Notes under the pieces: model-generated
Told to the model about the DNA's origin: nothing
The model's database searches: none
The model's input: only the letters and a program-made list of their open reading frames with translations
Made by a program: the position numbers and the translations under genes
Shown here: one piece after another, positions 46,745 to 57,873 of the stretch
Layout: each line of letters starts with the position of its first letter
Position numbering within the stretch: the first letter of the stretch is position 1
NCBI RefSeq assembly: GCF_030161115.1
Contig: NZ_BSPQ01000016.1
Location: forward strand, 1 to 64,000
Length of the DNA: 64,000 nucleotides
Source: Psychromonas marina
GTDB lineage: Bacteria; Pseudomonadota; Gammaproteobacteria; Enterobacterales; Psychromonadaceae
Direction of reading: 5' to 3'

Positions 46745-49393
46745 TTAGTTAACCTGTGTTTCACGACTGAAGCGTGTACCCGTTTCAGAGATACTACGAA
46801 TCGTCACATCACCCGTTACTTTTGGCTTGTTCGTGTCGCTGTAATCGTTCCATGTTTTACCCGCATCCGTTGAGTATTGAAGTGCAATACCTGGGAATTG
46901 AGAGTTCATGTGTAAAACACCTTGGTCAATGATTGCACCTGGAACGGGTAAACGGTAGCTGATACCTGCTTTTTCTAATTTAGCTAACTCACGTTGGCCC
47001 ATTACGTTAGCAAAGCGTTGGTAATCGCTATTTAATGCTTTCTTGTTAACATAATCAGTTTCTAATGAATAAGTTTTTCCTGCTTCATATTCATTTTCCC
47101 AACTTGCTTCATGCCATGCACGTTCAGCGGCAGCTAACACACGTGGGAATACCATGTATTCATATTGTTCATCGGTACGTACTGACTCAGACCAAAGTTG
47201 TGCAGACAGCCCATGGAATGGTTTTGTTGTTTCTACGACACCTTTACCAGTGAAACCGTTACCATCACGGTCAACAGATGTTTCTGCATTTTGAGGTAGA
47301 TTTTCTGGCGCAAAAGCAAACATTTTACGTGTATCTGTTGCACGTGTTGCCCAGTAATAACCACGCTCTTTTGCATCTACTTCATAAGGCATATCCATAT
47401 AAACGTAATCAGGACTAGAGATAACTACACCATAGCCTTTTGATGCCCATTCATAAGCTGATGCATCGCCACCCCAGAAAGTTACATCCCAGAAACTTAC
47501 TCGCGTTTCTTCTGTTTTAAACGATGTTGAGTCTTCTGAATGTTTTAAACCATCTTGCCAAGCTTGGAACACTGGAATGTCGTTATCAGCAACCATTGCT
47601 GCTACTTTTTCTGCAAAGTAACTAGGAAGATGTGCGAAACCCGCTACTTTTTCGCTATCAATAAGCGATTTACATGCTGGTGATTTTGCAAACGGGTAGT
47701 CCTGTGCAGAAAGGTCTAAATCACCTTTCCAATCAATTTTTTCTTCATCATTAATGTCTTGGAAACCAGCGTGTAATTTGATATTTGCTGCTTCATCACC
47801 ACCAAAGTGCCATGTTGTTAACGGTGTACCTGCTTCATTATGCATTGCTGCAATTTCTGTGATTATTTTATCTGCAAAGGTTGAAGAAGATTCCATACAT
47901 GGATTGATAAAGCTTTTTTTGTCATAGAACTGAACTGTCGTTACGTTTGACGTATCTTCTGGGTCCATTAAGCGATATTCGTTAGCTGCTTCTAAATTAC
48001 CTTCAGCTGCAAAACGTTGGTAACGCGCTTCCATTGACACAACCGCAGCACGTGAATGCGCTGGCATATCAATTTCAGGGATAACTTCAATGTTACGTGC
48101 TTTTGCGTAGGTTAACATTTCAATGTAATCCGCTTTACTAAAGTAACCTGAACCCAAGTTATCATTATTTGCGCCAGAGCCTAGCTGTGGTAGAAGACAG
48201 GTTGTTTCTGCCTCATCAAAACAACGATTACCACCAACATCTGTCAATTCAGGTAGACCTGGAATTTCAAGTCTCCAACCTTCATCATCGGTTAAATGTA
48301 AGTGTAATTTGTTTAATTTGTAAGCGGCCATTTGATCTATCGTTGCTAGCATCGTTTCTTTGGTACGGAAGTTACGTGCTACATCAACCATTACGCCACG
48401 GTATTCAAAACGTGGTGCATCTTTGATCTCTACTGCTGGGATAACATGGTTATCTAAGCTCACTAAAGCAAATAGTGACTGCATTGCATAAAATGCACCT
48501 GCTTGGTCAAACGCGCGAATTTCAGTTTTATCAGTCGTTACGTTTAATTCGTATTGACCTGATACTGCTGTTTTATCAAATGCTGTTTCATCAACCGTAA
48601 TTTCTACTGGGTAATCACCTTGCATTTCTAAGTTTAAAAGTTGAGCTCGTGTTTTTAGTGCATCAATTTGCTCAGCATCTAGATCGTTAGTGATAAGGTT
48701 AATGCCGGCTGATAAATCTGCTTCGCCTTTTAATAGCGTTGTTTCTACAGGTGTTGGGATAATATCTTGGCTAACAACCGTTTGTTGTAAATCTTGGTTT
48801 TTTGCAAAACGTGTTGCTGCATTTGCAAATACATTATTATCGGCTGCATTACGTTTTAATAAGTCACCTTCCAAGCCAGTCACATACTCACTAGTATCTT
48901 CAGTATCTAATGAAACAATGTTACGCGGCTGGGCATCGGGCGCTGTTACAAATGCGCGAGGCATGAAATCTGTTTCAAATAACTGCCAGTATTCACCAGT
49001 GATAGGAATCACAAGTGTTTCATTTTTTGCAAAACCTTCAAACTTGTCTGTTGGTTGTAGTTTGTATAAATCGCCTGTTACTCGAGTAATTTCAAATTGG
49101 TCATTATCTATTTCTAGAAGTAAACGAATGCTATGGAAATAGATAGTCCAATCATTAGCCGTAATATCATCGCCAGTATTAGTTAATGACATAGTAATTG
49201 AGTTACATGAAGCCCATTCAGCCTGTAATTTTTTACAATCCACACCATCGACAGCGGCAGTATTGCTTAATACTGTATAATTAATATCTAAGTTTTCAGA
49301 AATTTTGTCTACTGTTGTTTGGCTATTTTTTGTAGTCGAGCAAGCAGCCAAAGCAGAAACTAAAGCGATTGATATTAATGATTTTTTTAGCAT
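46745..49393 (-). CDS. Beta-N-acetylhexosaminidase (chitobiase, GH20), lipoprotein
   Basis: Hydrolyses chitobiose and other N-acetylglucosaminides, finishing chitin breakdown at the outer membrane or in the periplasm. The 882-aa protein has a lipobox LAAC (lipidated Cys about residue 18), an N-terminal carbohydrate-binding CHB_HEX domain (about 35-170), a GH20b domain (about 210-330) and the TIM-barrel catalytic domain (about 335-770). Key motifs are YRGVMVDVARNF, KLHLHLTDDEGWRLEI and WHFGGDEA, with the catalytic Asp533-Glu534 pair. A C-terminal Ig-like CHB domain ends the chain. It has the same architecture as Serratia and Vibrio chitobiase. No chitinase gene is adjacent. It suits a chitin-using marine bacterium. 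Confidence 0.96.
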   Translation of the reverse strand: MLKKSLISIALVSALAACSTTKNSQTTVDKISENLDINYTVLSNTAAVDGVDCKKLQAEWASCNSITMSLTNTGDDITANDWTIYFHSIRLLLEIDNDQFEITRVTGDLYKLQPTDKFEGFAKNETLVIPITGEYWQLFETDFMPRAFVTAPDAQPRNIVSLDTEDTSEYVTGLEGDLLKRNAADNNVFANAATRFAKNQDLQQTVVSQDIIPTPVETTLLKGEADLSAGINLITNDLDAEQIDALKTRAQLLNLEMQGDYPVEITVDETAFDKTAVSGQYELNVTTDKTEIRAFDQAGAFYAMQSLFALVSLDNHVIPAVEIKDAPRFEYRGVMVDVARNFRTKETMLATIDQMAAYKLNKLHLHLTDDEGWRLEIPGLPELTDVGGNRCFDEAETTCLLPQLGSGANNDNLGSGYFSKADYIEMLTYAKARNIEVIPEIDMPAHSRAAVVSMEARYQRFAAEGNLEAANEYRLMDPEDTSNVTTVQFYDKKSFINPCMESSSTFADKIITEIAAMHNEAGTPLTTWHFGGDEAANIKLHAGFQDINDEEKIDWKGDLDLSAQDYPFAKSPACKSLIDSEKVAGFAHLPSYFAEKVAAMVADNDIPVFQAWQDGLKHSEDSTSFKTEETRVSFWDVTFWGGDASAYEWASKGYGVVISSPDYVYMDMPYEVDAKERGYYWATRATDTRKMFAFAPENLPQNAETSVDRDGNGFTGKGVVETTKPFHGLSAQLWSESVRTDEQYEYMVFPRVLAAAERAWHEASWENEYEAGKTYSLETDYVNKKALNSDYQRFANVMGQRELAKLEKAGISYRLPVPGAIIDQGVLHMNSQFPGIALQYSTDAGKTWNDYSDTNKPKVTGDVTIRSISETGTRFSRETQVN

Positions 49394-49849
49394 GAGTATT
49401 CCTTCGTTATGGGATTTAAAGAGGCTTCATTTCAATCGAAATACACTTTATTTTCAAGTCAAATAAAGTATGTTAGAGAGGCGTGCCACAAAAATATTAA
49501 ATCGTTATTGTTTTTCGCTAAATTATTGTGAGGAATATCTCTTTGTAGGTATTTATATTTTTACGGTGTTTACCTAAAACAATGTTTTTATGCGAACTAC
49601 ATTGCCTGTGTGCTAGGTATTACATGTGTTTAGGTGTAATTCAAGTAGGCGAGGGTAAAGTGATAGTAATATAATGTTACATACCTTTTTTATTTACCTT
49701 GGTTTGATGGTGTCATGATAAAATAGGTGATTAATGTCGTTTTTTGTAATTTATTTGCCTTGCGAAATAAGCACTGTGAAATATAGGGGGATATATAACT
49801 TATTTAATAACAGTGTATTATGTTGTTTTGGGTTTTTCCCCTGTGCGTA
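49394..49849. other. Intergenic region upstream of the chitobiase gene
   Basis: About 450 AT-rich bases with no coding frame that I trust; the chitobiase promoter must be near 49450. A degenerate repeat copy begins at about 49850. Confidence 0.55.
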
Positions 49850-49975
49850 TAGGCATTGATATCATTTCTAAGTTGGGGAGAGAGAGAGCGAAGTAAGGCT
49901 TTTGGGAAGATAGTGAACAATGCAGATACCGGATCCTTTCCCGTTTTATTTGCTTGTTCCTCGATTTTTTAATTT
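49850..49975 (+). repeat. MITE-like palindrome, degenerate copy
   Basis: Matches the centre of the elements at 50351-50985 and 51062-51620: GCATTGATATCATTTCTAA, a purine-rich stretch, TTTGGGAAGATAG, CAATGC and GGATCCTTTCCCG in the same order and direction. The GTTT tract is absent and the outer arms are lost. Confidence 0.65.
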
Positions 49976-49981
49976 AGGTTA

Positions 49982-50221
49982 TCAATGATCAGATTCTTTC
50001 TCTGCTTCTTGTTTCATTAATAAAATGGTTAGGTATATTTTTGTTGGCAATGAAAATATAAAACCGAGTGCGATACAGCTGGCGCTAATAATGATACCTG
50101 TGACACCAAGTTCCTCCATTTGTGGGCTGAACATATGCAAATAAATGCCTAATGCGATTAAGCTTAAACCAACGGTAATGGATATTTTCAATAATCTAAT
50201 TAATTTTTTTTCAGCGATCAT
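49982..50221 (-). CDS. Small two-helix membrane protein of unknown function
   Basis: A 79-aa protein with two predicted membrane helices (about 10-30 and 38-66, the second containing GIIISASCIALGFIFSLPTKI), a short basic N-terminus and a charged tail ending EKESDH. It starts at an ATG with a good GAGGG site seven bases before. I do not recognise a family. It lies between repeat elements, so its neighbours give no clue to function. Confidence 0.65.
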   Translation of the reverse strand: MIAEKKLIRLLKISITVGLSLIALGIYLHMFSPQMEELGVTGIIISASCIALGFIFSLPTKIYLTILLMKQEAEKESDH

Positions 50222-50350
50222 GCATTAACCCTCACTTGGTATGTTAATTGATTATAGCGTTTGCATTTTGCGGTGTTTTGACTTGTATCACATCACTTAA
50301 TAGCTGTCCGAACCAGTGCCATTACAGTAAATGAATCCTAGTTAATATCC

Positions 50351-50985
50351 TGTTCGTCTGCGCTCTTCCGGTCAGTCATTAAGCTTACTCAGCAGAGGTT
50401 TCGCCTTGTCGGCGACATTACTTTCTTCTACAAAGCTGGAGTTTAGATCTTTTAGCGAATGAAGAACCGAAACGCAGTTTCGCAGTCTGAAGTAGCAAGT
50501 GAATGCCGTTCCGAAACGTTTTTTTATCTTGCTAAATAAATTCCTTTATAACGCACCAGTTCGGACCGCACATCCCTGTGCGGATCCTAACTTAGTTTCG
50601 GCATCCATGCCTCTACTTGCTAAAGGAATTGATTTACCAAGAAAAACGTAACGGAATCCTTATGTGTACGCATTGATGCTATTTCTAAATGAGGGAAGGG
50701 AGTGTTTGTTTGTTTGTTTGTTTGTTTGTTTGTTTGGGAAAATAGAAAGCAATGCGTACACAGGATCCCCTCCCATTTTCTTGCTAAGGCATGATTGCTT
50801 AGCAAGGGTAGGCATGGATGCCGATACTAAGCTCGCTTCAGCACATGGATGTGCTGTTCGAGCTGGTGCGTTTTAAGCAATCAGGACGTGCAAGATTAAA
50901 AAATGGTTGGGGGAGCTTTTCTTTTGGTTACTTTTCTTTGGCTGTTCAAAGAAAAGTAACTCGCCAAGGGCGAAACACCCACAAT
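50351..50985. repeat. MITE-like large imperfect palindrome, copy A
   Basis: A 635-bp non-coding element whose two halves are inverted images. Outer arms pair GGTTTCGCCTTG...ACTTTC (near 50397-50433) with GAAAAGTAAC...CAAGGGCGAAAC (50951-50976). Further in are GGCATCCATGCC / GGCATGGATGCC-type segments and, around the centre, GTGTACGCATTG (50664-50675) with CAATGCGTACAC (50750-50761). A (GTTT)8 tract lies in the middle (50704-50735). A perfect 14-bp hairpin GTTACTTTTCTTTG / CAAAGAAAAGTAAC (50927-50960) sits at the right end. No transposase frame is present. Short open frames inside are incidental. Confidence 0.85.
50704..50735 (+). repeat. GTTT microsatellite, eight units
   Basis: Eight perfect GTTT units at the centre of palindrome copy A. 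The same place in copy B has two units, so the tract changes length between copies, as expected from strand slippage. Confidence 0.95.
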
Positions 50986-51061
50986 CAAAAGTTAATAAAT
51001 GTTTATTTATGAGTGAATTTTATATCGTGGGCATTCGTATTTACGTCAATTGAAAGATCTT

Positions 51062-51620
51062 GTTCGTCTGCGCTCATCCTGTTGGACATTAAGCCTACTC
51101 TGCAGAGGTTTCGCCTTGTCGGCGACATTACTTTCTTTCAACAGCAAAAGAAAGTAAGCAAAGAATGCCGTTCCGAAACATTTTTTAATCTGTTAAAAAG
51201 TATCACTTCTTAACGCACCGCGCCTGAATGCACATCCCTGTGCATGCAGACGCTAATGAAATCATCCATGATTTCTTTTGCTAAAGTGATTCTTTTCATC
51301 AGAAAAATGTAACGGAAACTCTGTGTGTACGCATTTATATTATTTCTAAATGGGGGAAGTAGTGTTTGTTTGGGAAAATAGAAAACAATACGTACACAGG
51401 ATCCCCTTCCATTTTCTTGCTAAGGCATGATTGCTTAGCAAAGATAGGCATGGATGCCTAGATTAAGCTCAGTCAGCACAGGGATGTGCTGTCTGAGCTG
51501 TTGCGTTATAAGCAATCAGGACGTGCAAGATTAAAAAATGGTTGGGGCAGCTTTTCTTTTGGTTACTTTTCTTTGGCTGTTCAAAGAAAAGTAACTCGCC
51601 AAGGGCGAAACACCCACAAT
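51062..51620. repeat. MITE-like large imperfect palindrome, copy B
   Basis: A direct repeat of copy A, 559 bp, starting at the same GTTCGTCTGCGCTC and ending at the same AACACCCACAAT. The 14-bp terminal hairpin recurs at 51562-51595. The central GTTT tract is short (two units), and several small deletions shorten the left half. Confidence 0.85.
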
Positions 51621-51696
51621 AGAATTACATTAGCCACTTACTATTTTAGAAGTAAAACTCGGGGGGTCACTATTGTTTACTTCTTTAAATTTTTCG

Positions 51697-52583
51697 TTAA
51701 GCTACTGGATAGGGATATTTCAAATCCATGCTTTTGTTTCCGGCTACAATAATGTTATCTGTTAGTTCATAGCCAACAATCGCCTCCATACTATTCAATG
51801 GACCAAAATTTGAATTTAGAACATATTTCTCAAGATGATGATTTAAACTATTTGCTACAATATCGCTCAGAATCGATATATGTGTATCAATTATTTCTAC
51901 TTTCCCCGTACTCTCAGTAAGTAATCTATACATAGGATCCTTTATCTGAAGATTAACAGACACTCCAAAATTATGGACTTTACCTGTTTGATGGTCGTAG
52001 TGGGTTCCCTTCAAAGACCTTGCTGAGTTCAGGCTGTGATACCGAGAAATAGAGGACTCATATTCTTGCTGTATTTTATTATCGATCATATCTGTTTTTA
52101 CAATCCCCAAAATAGGTTTCTGAAACACCTGTAAAGTACACCCCATTACCTTACTGTAAAAATGGAAAAAGGCCTCGGCCTGAGCATTGATTTTGAACAT
52201 AGCCATATTTTTTGAAAGCCCAACACCTTGATTTTTCATCTTTATAAAGGAATTTTCATTAATATTTTTTTGTTTAATATACTCAAGATGTAGAGCTTGA
52301 AAATAATTTGCTCCATAAGCTAAAGGAATCTGTGATGACTTAAGAAAGGTAATTACTTCTTTACGAATTAAAGGTCTATTTTCATCCATATCGGTAATAT
52401 GAAATTTTTTTGAGTACTGCTAAACCGGTCAACCAAGTCGTCACAAAACTCAGAAATTATCTTTTTATGATGCTCTTCAACTATTAGCCCTGCTACCAAA
52501 GTAAACTGACCTGGACTGTTTTCTGGGCGATCTACATAACCAAGCCGACCCGCTTCATCACAATAGAACTCAACTTTAATCAT
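51697..52583 (-). pseudogene. DUF3800-family gene, frameshifted at an A7 run
   Basis: Two minus-strand frames make one protein. The first part (from the ATG at 52583, with GGAG before it) begins MIKVEFYCDEAGRLGY, the DUF3800 opening with the acidic DExG motif, and continues to SSTQKNF. The reading then needs a -1 shift at seven A (52405-52411) to join KFHITDMDENRPLIRKEV, which runs to a stop at 51697. The second part has the late-domain IIDTHISILSDIVANSL typical of the fold end. The joined protein has about 295 residues. DUF3800 has an RNase-H-like fold and is common on mobile islands; its function is not established. Decay, a sequencing slip and programmed slippage at the A run are all possible. 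Confidence 0.75.
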
Positions 52584-52762
52584 CTGCACTCCAAGTGAGT
52601 AGTTCAACCGTACTATTAACAACGGAAATAAGCCATCTAGCTAATTAAATTATTGCCATGCTACTAATAACTTTTTTATTCAATGAATTAAAGCTGAAAG
52701 TAGTGGTTGTGACGTGTGGAGAAGCAAAATTAATGATGAGAAAGACGAACTTGATTTAACTC

Positions 52763-52794
52763 AAAGCTGACAGCTAAAAACTGACAGCTTTTTT
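52763..52794. repeat. Dispersed AGCTGACAG hairpin element, copy 2
   Basis: AAAGCTGACAG, a 7-base centre and CTGACAGCTTT form a hairpin with one mismatch, followed by T residues on the plus strand. It lies just after rluE and matches the element at 14935. Confidence 0.7.
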
Positions 52795-52801
52795 CAAAGC
52801 T

Positions 52802-53479
52802 CTACAGCTCCTTGTACGAGCCATTATCAATCCCATCAATCGACCATTCGCCAATTGAATAACGGATCAAACGTAACGTCGGGAAACCGATGTGTGCGGT
52901 CATGCGACGTACTTGGCGGTTACGACCTTCATTAATCGTGATCGCAAGCCACGTTGTCGGAATGTTCGCACGTTCACGGATCGGTGGGTAACGATCCCAT
53001 ACTTTGGGTTTATCCATTACCTTCACTTTAGCGGGTAACGTTAAACCATCTTTAAGTTCAACACCCTTGCGTAACTTCTCAAGGTCAGCTTCTGTTGGCG
53101 CACCTTCTACTTGTGCCCAATAAGTCTTATCGGTTTTCTCACCCGGTTGAGTGATCTTCGCTTGCAAGATACCGTCATTGGTTAGCAGCAATAAACCTTC
53201 ACTGTCTCTGTCTAAGCGACCGGCAGCGTAGATATCAGGAATGTTAATAAAGTCCTTCAACGTCATGCGTTCACCCTCATCGGTGAACTGGCTTAACACA
53301 TCAAAAGGCTTGTTAAATAAAACCACTTTTTGCATCGCTTTTGGTAACGGTTTTTTAGCTGCATAGGTCTTATGTGCCGCTTTTTTTACATTAAAATGGG
53401 TCGGTTTTTTACCCTTCTTATTACCTGGTTTTGAGGCATGGGATGGCTTATTACTTTTTTTAGCTGGGGAATGATTCAC
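52802..53479 (-). CDS. rluE: 23S rRNA pseudouridine synthase RluE
   Basis: Cytoplasmic RsuA-family enzyme that makes pseudouridine 2457 in 23S rRNA (E. coli numbering). The 225-residue protein (E. coli 217) has an extra Lys-rich N-terminal tail (about 1-45) and no S4 domain, as in Rlu[14 protein letters not shown] (about 52-64) opens the fold. The catalytic Asp is in [19 protein letters not shown] (about 90-108, second Asp group), and [11 protein letters not shown] (near 187) is the late motif. It is divergent from icd, the same pairing as E. coli rluE-icd, which supports the assignment. Confidence 0.94.
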   Translation of the reverse strand: MNHSPAKKSNKPSHASKPGNKKGKKPTHFNVKKAAHKTYAAKKPLPKAMQKVVLFNKPFDVLSQFTDEGERMTLKDFINIPDIYAAGRLDRDSEGLLLLTNDGILQAKITQPGEKTDKTYWAQVEGAPTEADLEKLRKGVELKDGLTLPAKVKVMDKPKVWDRYPPIRERANIPTTWLAITINEGRNRQVRRMTAHIGFPTLRLIRYSIGEWSIDGIDNGSYKEL

Positions 53480-53593
53480 TTAACTACCTACAAAACGTAT
53501 AAAAAACACATTGTACCAGAATCATTAAAATGCACACTTCACAAATTAAGATCCTGATATAGAGAAAAGGTTGATAAATAATCTCTTCTGTAG

Positions 53594-55912
<2,319 letters not shown>

Positions 55913-55930
55913 TCGGTTTCACTAAATAAT

Positions 55931-55954
55931 AAGGCGCTTCGGCGCCTTTTTTTG
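55931..55954 (+). terminator. Rho-independent terminator of icd
   Basis: AGGCGC / GCGCCT stem with a TTCG tetraloop followed by seven T. Confidence 0.93.
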
Positions 55955-56002
55955 TATCTGAAAAACAAGGTATTGATAATACTAAACTTAAAAAGTAGAA
56001 TG

Positions 56003-56024
56003 CGAATCGTTATTATTATCATTT
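56003..56024. promoter_or_regulatory. Fur-like box before the response regulator
   Basis: On the minus strand AATGATAATAATAACGATT resembles the Fur consensus GATAATGATAATCATTATC. It lies 25-45 bases before the regulator ATG, a promoter-blocking position. Confidence 0.6.
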
Positions 56025-56046
56025 TATTTTTATTTGTAAGGTAGTT

Positions 56047-56709
56047 ATGTCTCATCTAGTTGTGATTAAGGATAATTTACAACCGAGTGAATTATTAGTT
56101 GAAGTTTTAAATCAAGCTCACCATCAGGTTACGCTGATAAGTGAGAAAGAAAATCTGTTAGCTCATCTGCGCGATATGAACGCAGATTTAGTGATATTGG
56201 ATCTGCGTTTAAATTGCTGTGAAACATTACAGTTCATTAGCACTATTTGCGAACGCTTTGCGACACCTATTTTAGTCTTTACCGAAGCGCATGATGAGTG
56301 CTTTGCGATCCATGCATTACAAGCAGGGGCTGATAAGTATCTTATTAAACCTTATGCTGATAACACTTTATTGGTGTATATCGATACACTATTGCGACGT
56401 GTGACATTAGAGAAGCAACGCTTTACATTTAATCAGTGTAGTGAGCCATTTTCATTGAAGATGTCACGTTTACCATTAACCGAAACAGAGTTGCTATTAA
56501 TGCACTACCTCATTAAAAATGATGGTGTAATTGTTTCTAAAGCGATCTTACAAAAAGAGGTGCTTAAAAGGGAACTGTCTGCTTTTGATCGTAATTTAGA
56601 TATGCACATTAGTAATATTCGTCGTAAATTACTGAACGCAGGACTGCCTAAGTCTCATATCAAAACGGTACATGGCAAGGGGTATGCTTTTTCAGAACAG
56701 GTTGCTTAA
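56047..56709 (+). CDS. OmpR-family response regulator, orphan
   Basis: Two-domain regulator of 220 residues: a receiver (1-115) and a winged-helix DNA-binding domain (about 125-218). The phospho-acceptor is Asp52 in VILDLRL; the Thr of VFTEAHD (about 79) and the Lys of LIKPYA (about 101) complete the switch. The N-terminal acidic pair is reduced to one Asp (IKDN, residue 9), so Mg binding may be altered. The output domain has LTETELLLMHYLI, NLDMHISNIRRKL and VHGKGYAF. No histidine kinase gene is next to it. The Fur-like box before it and the iron-uptake genes after it suggest a role in iron response. Confidence 0.88.
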   Translation: MSHLVVIKDNLQPSELLVEVLNQAHHQVTLISEKENLLAHLRDMNADLVILDLRLNCCETLQFISTICERFATPILVFTEAHDECFAIHALQAGADKYLIKPYADNTLLVYIDTLLRRVTLEKQRFTFNQCSEPFSLKMSRLPLTETELLLMHYLIKNDGVIVSKAILQKEVLKRELSAFDRNLDMHISNIRRKLLNAGLPKSHIKTVHGKGYAFSEQVA

Positions 56710-56987
56710 TCTCTTTTTTATTCACTAATATCATTGCCTAGGTCGATACGCTGCGTGTTTATCGACGCTAGTCACTGCAAAATATGTTGAACTCCTCCAC
56801 TGTCATACAATCGACACTTTTCTTCTGTTAAATATTATTTAAGGTCTATAAAAGACTAAACACGATGCATGTTCTTTAAAGAACAGAGTTTGTTTTTTAA
56901 ACAGGTATGATTCATTTTGTTCGAAATCGGACTTAATTAACGTAATTAAGTTGCGCAGGTAAATAATCAAAACAGGGGTCTTTTGGC

Positions 56988-57431
56988 ATGGCAAATCTAT
57001 ATAATATTTCTTTATTACCAAATCATCAGGTAATGAACTCAGTCGCTATTTTATATCATGAATTTGAAGGTGAAAATTCGAATGTAGACAACTCACTGAT
57101 TAAATTAAAGCGGGTTATAGATGAGTCAGGCTTTATGCAGCAGCAGGATCATACCGTTTGGTTTTACGAACATGGCGGTGATTATTCATCGAATCCGAAA
57201 CTGTTTTTTTATGCGCCGTTGAATGTTACCTGTGCTTATTTAAGTGAATTGTTCAAACATTATAGTATTGAGCAGATCGGTAAAAGTGTGTCGGTGGGCG
57301 CTGTTAAGCAAGCTTTATTGCGTTTGCGAGCTTTTATGATGAAAACACAGAATAGCGAAAGATTATCCGCTGTGGTGACTGCATCAATGAATGAAGCTGC
57401 TGTTAAGAATAAACGTAAGCTGGCCAGTTAA
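56988..57431 (+). CDS. Protein of unknown function in the iron region
   Basis: I do not recognise this 147-aa protein. It is soluble, without signal or membrane segments, and starts at an ATG with AGGGG nine bases before. It has aromatic clusters (HTVWFYEHGGDY, KLFFYAPLNVTCAYL) and a helical, basic C-terminus ending KNKRKLAS. Coding appearance is good: even composition, no rival frame. It stands between the response regulator and the TonB receptor, all in one direction, with gaps too long (about 280 and 440 bases) to assume one transcript. Confidence 0.65.
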   Translation: MANLYNISLLPNHQVMNSVAILYHEFEGENSNVDNSLIKLKRVIDESGFMQQQDHTVWFYEHGGDYSSNPKLFFYAPLNVTCAYLSELFKHYSIEQIGKSVSVGAVKQALLRLRAFMMKTQNSERLSAVVTASMNEAAVKNKRKLAS

Positions 57432-57502
57432 TCTTATTTATTTGTCACGGATAAAATATCGGTTGGCGTGCTTAATTGACCTTAATAAATAATGTAAACA
57501 AT

Positions 57503-57530
57503 ATCAGCTGAGCTTGACGGTTCAGCTGAT
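57503..57530 (+). terminator. Hairpin after the unknown gene
   Basis: ATCAGCTGA (57503-57511) pairs with TCAGCTGAT (57522-57530) over a 10-base loop; no T run. Possible terminator. The DNA from here to 57737 shows nothing else. Confidence 0.5.
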
Positions 57531-57737
57531 TACTCATTTAACCTCCTCTCGAAAATAATCTCATAGAAAATCTATCAAACACTTACCTATGTCAAACACC
57601 TAGCTCATCTTACGGGTTACAACTCTATTAGCGTGTTGCATTAATTGCACTCTCGCGCGCGATGCTAATCATTTATTCAGATTATTCCCCTGTTCATGTT
57701 AATCCCGCTAAATGTAAAGAATGTAATTTAATTGTTA

Positions 57738-57754
57738 ATGATAACTATTATCAT
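57738..57754. promoter_or_regulatory. Fur box before the TonB receptor
   Basis: ATGATAACTATTATCAT is a perfect palindrome and matches the core of the Fur consensus. It lies 120 bases before the receptor ATG. Confidence 0.85.
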
Positions 57755-57873
57755 GTAATTTCGTGCTCAGTTTAAGGCAACCTGTATTGCGCGTGGTTGA
57801 ACCACTTAAGTCGATATGGATGACACCAAAAATATTAATTTATAGTTAATTATTACAGCGGAGATAAAGGAAT

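Noticed and set aside
50620-51752. Short frames (60-88 codons) across the palindromic elements
   Set aside because: They read through repeats and the GTTT tract, give Leu/Phe/Val-rich or repeated peptides, and lie on both strands without ribosome sites.
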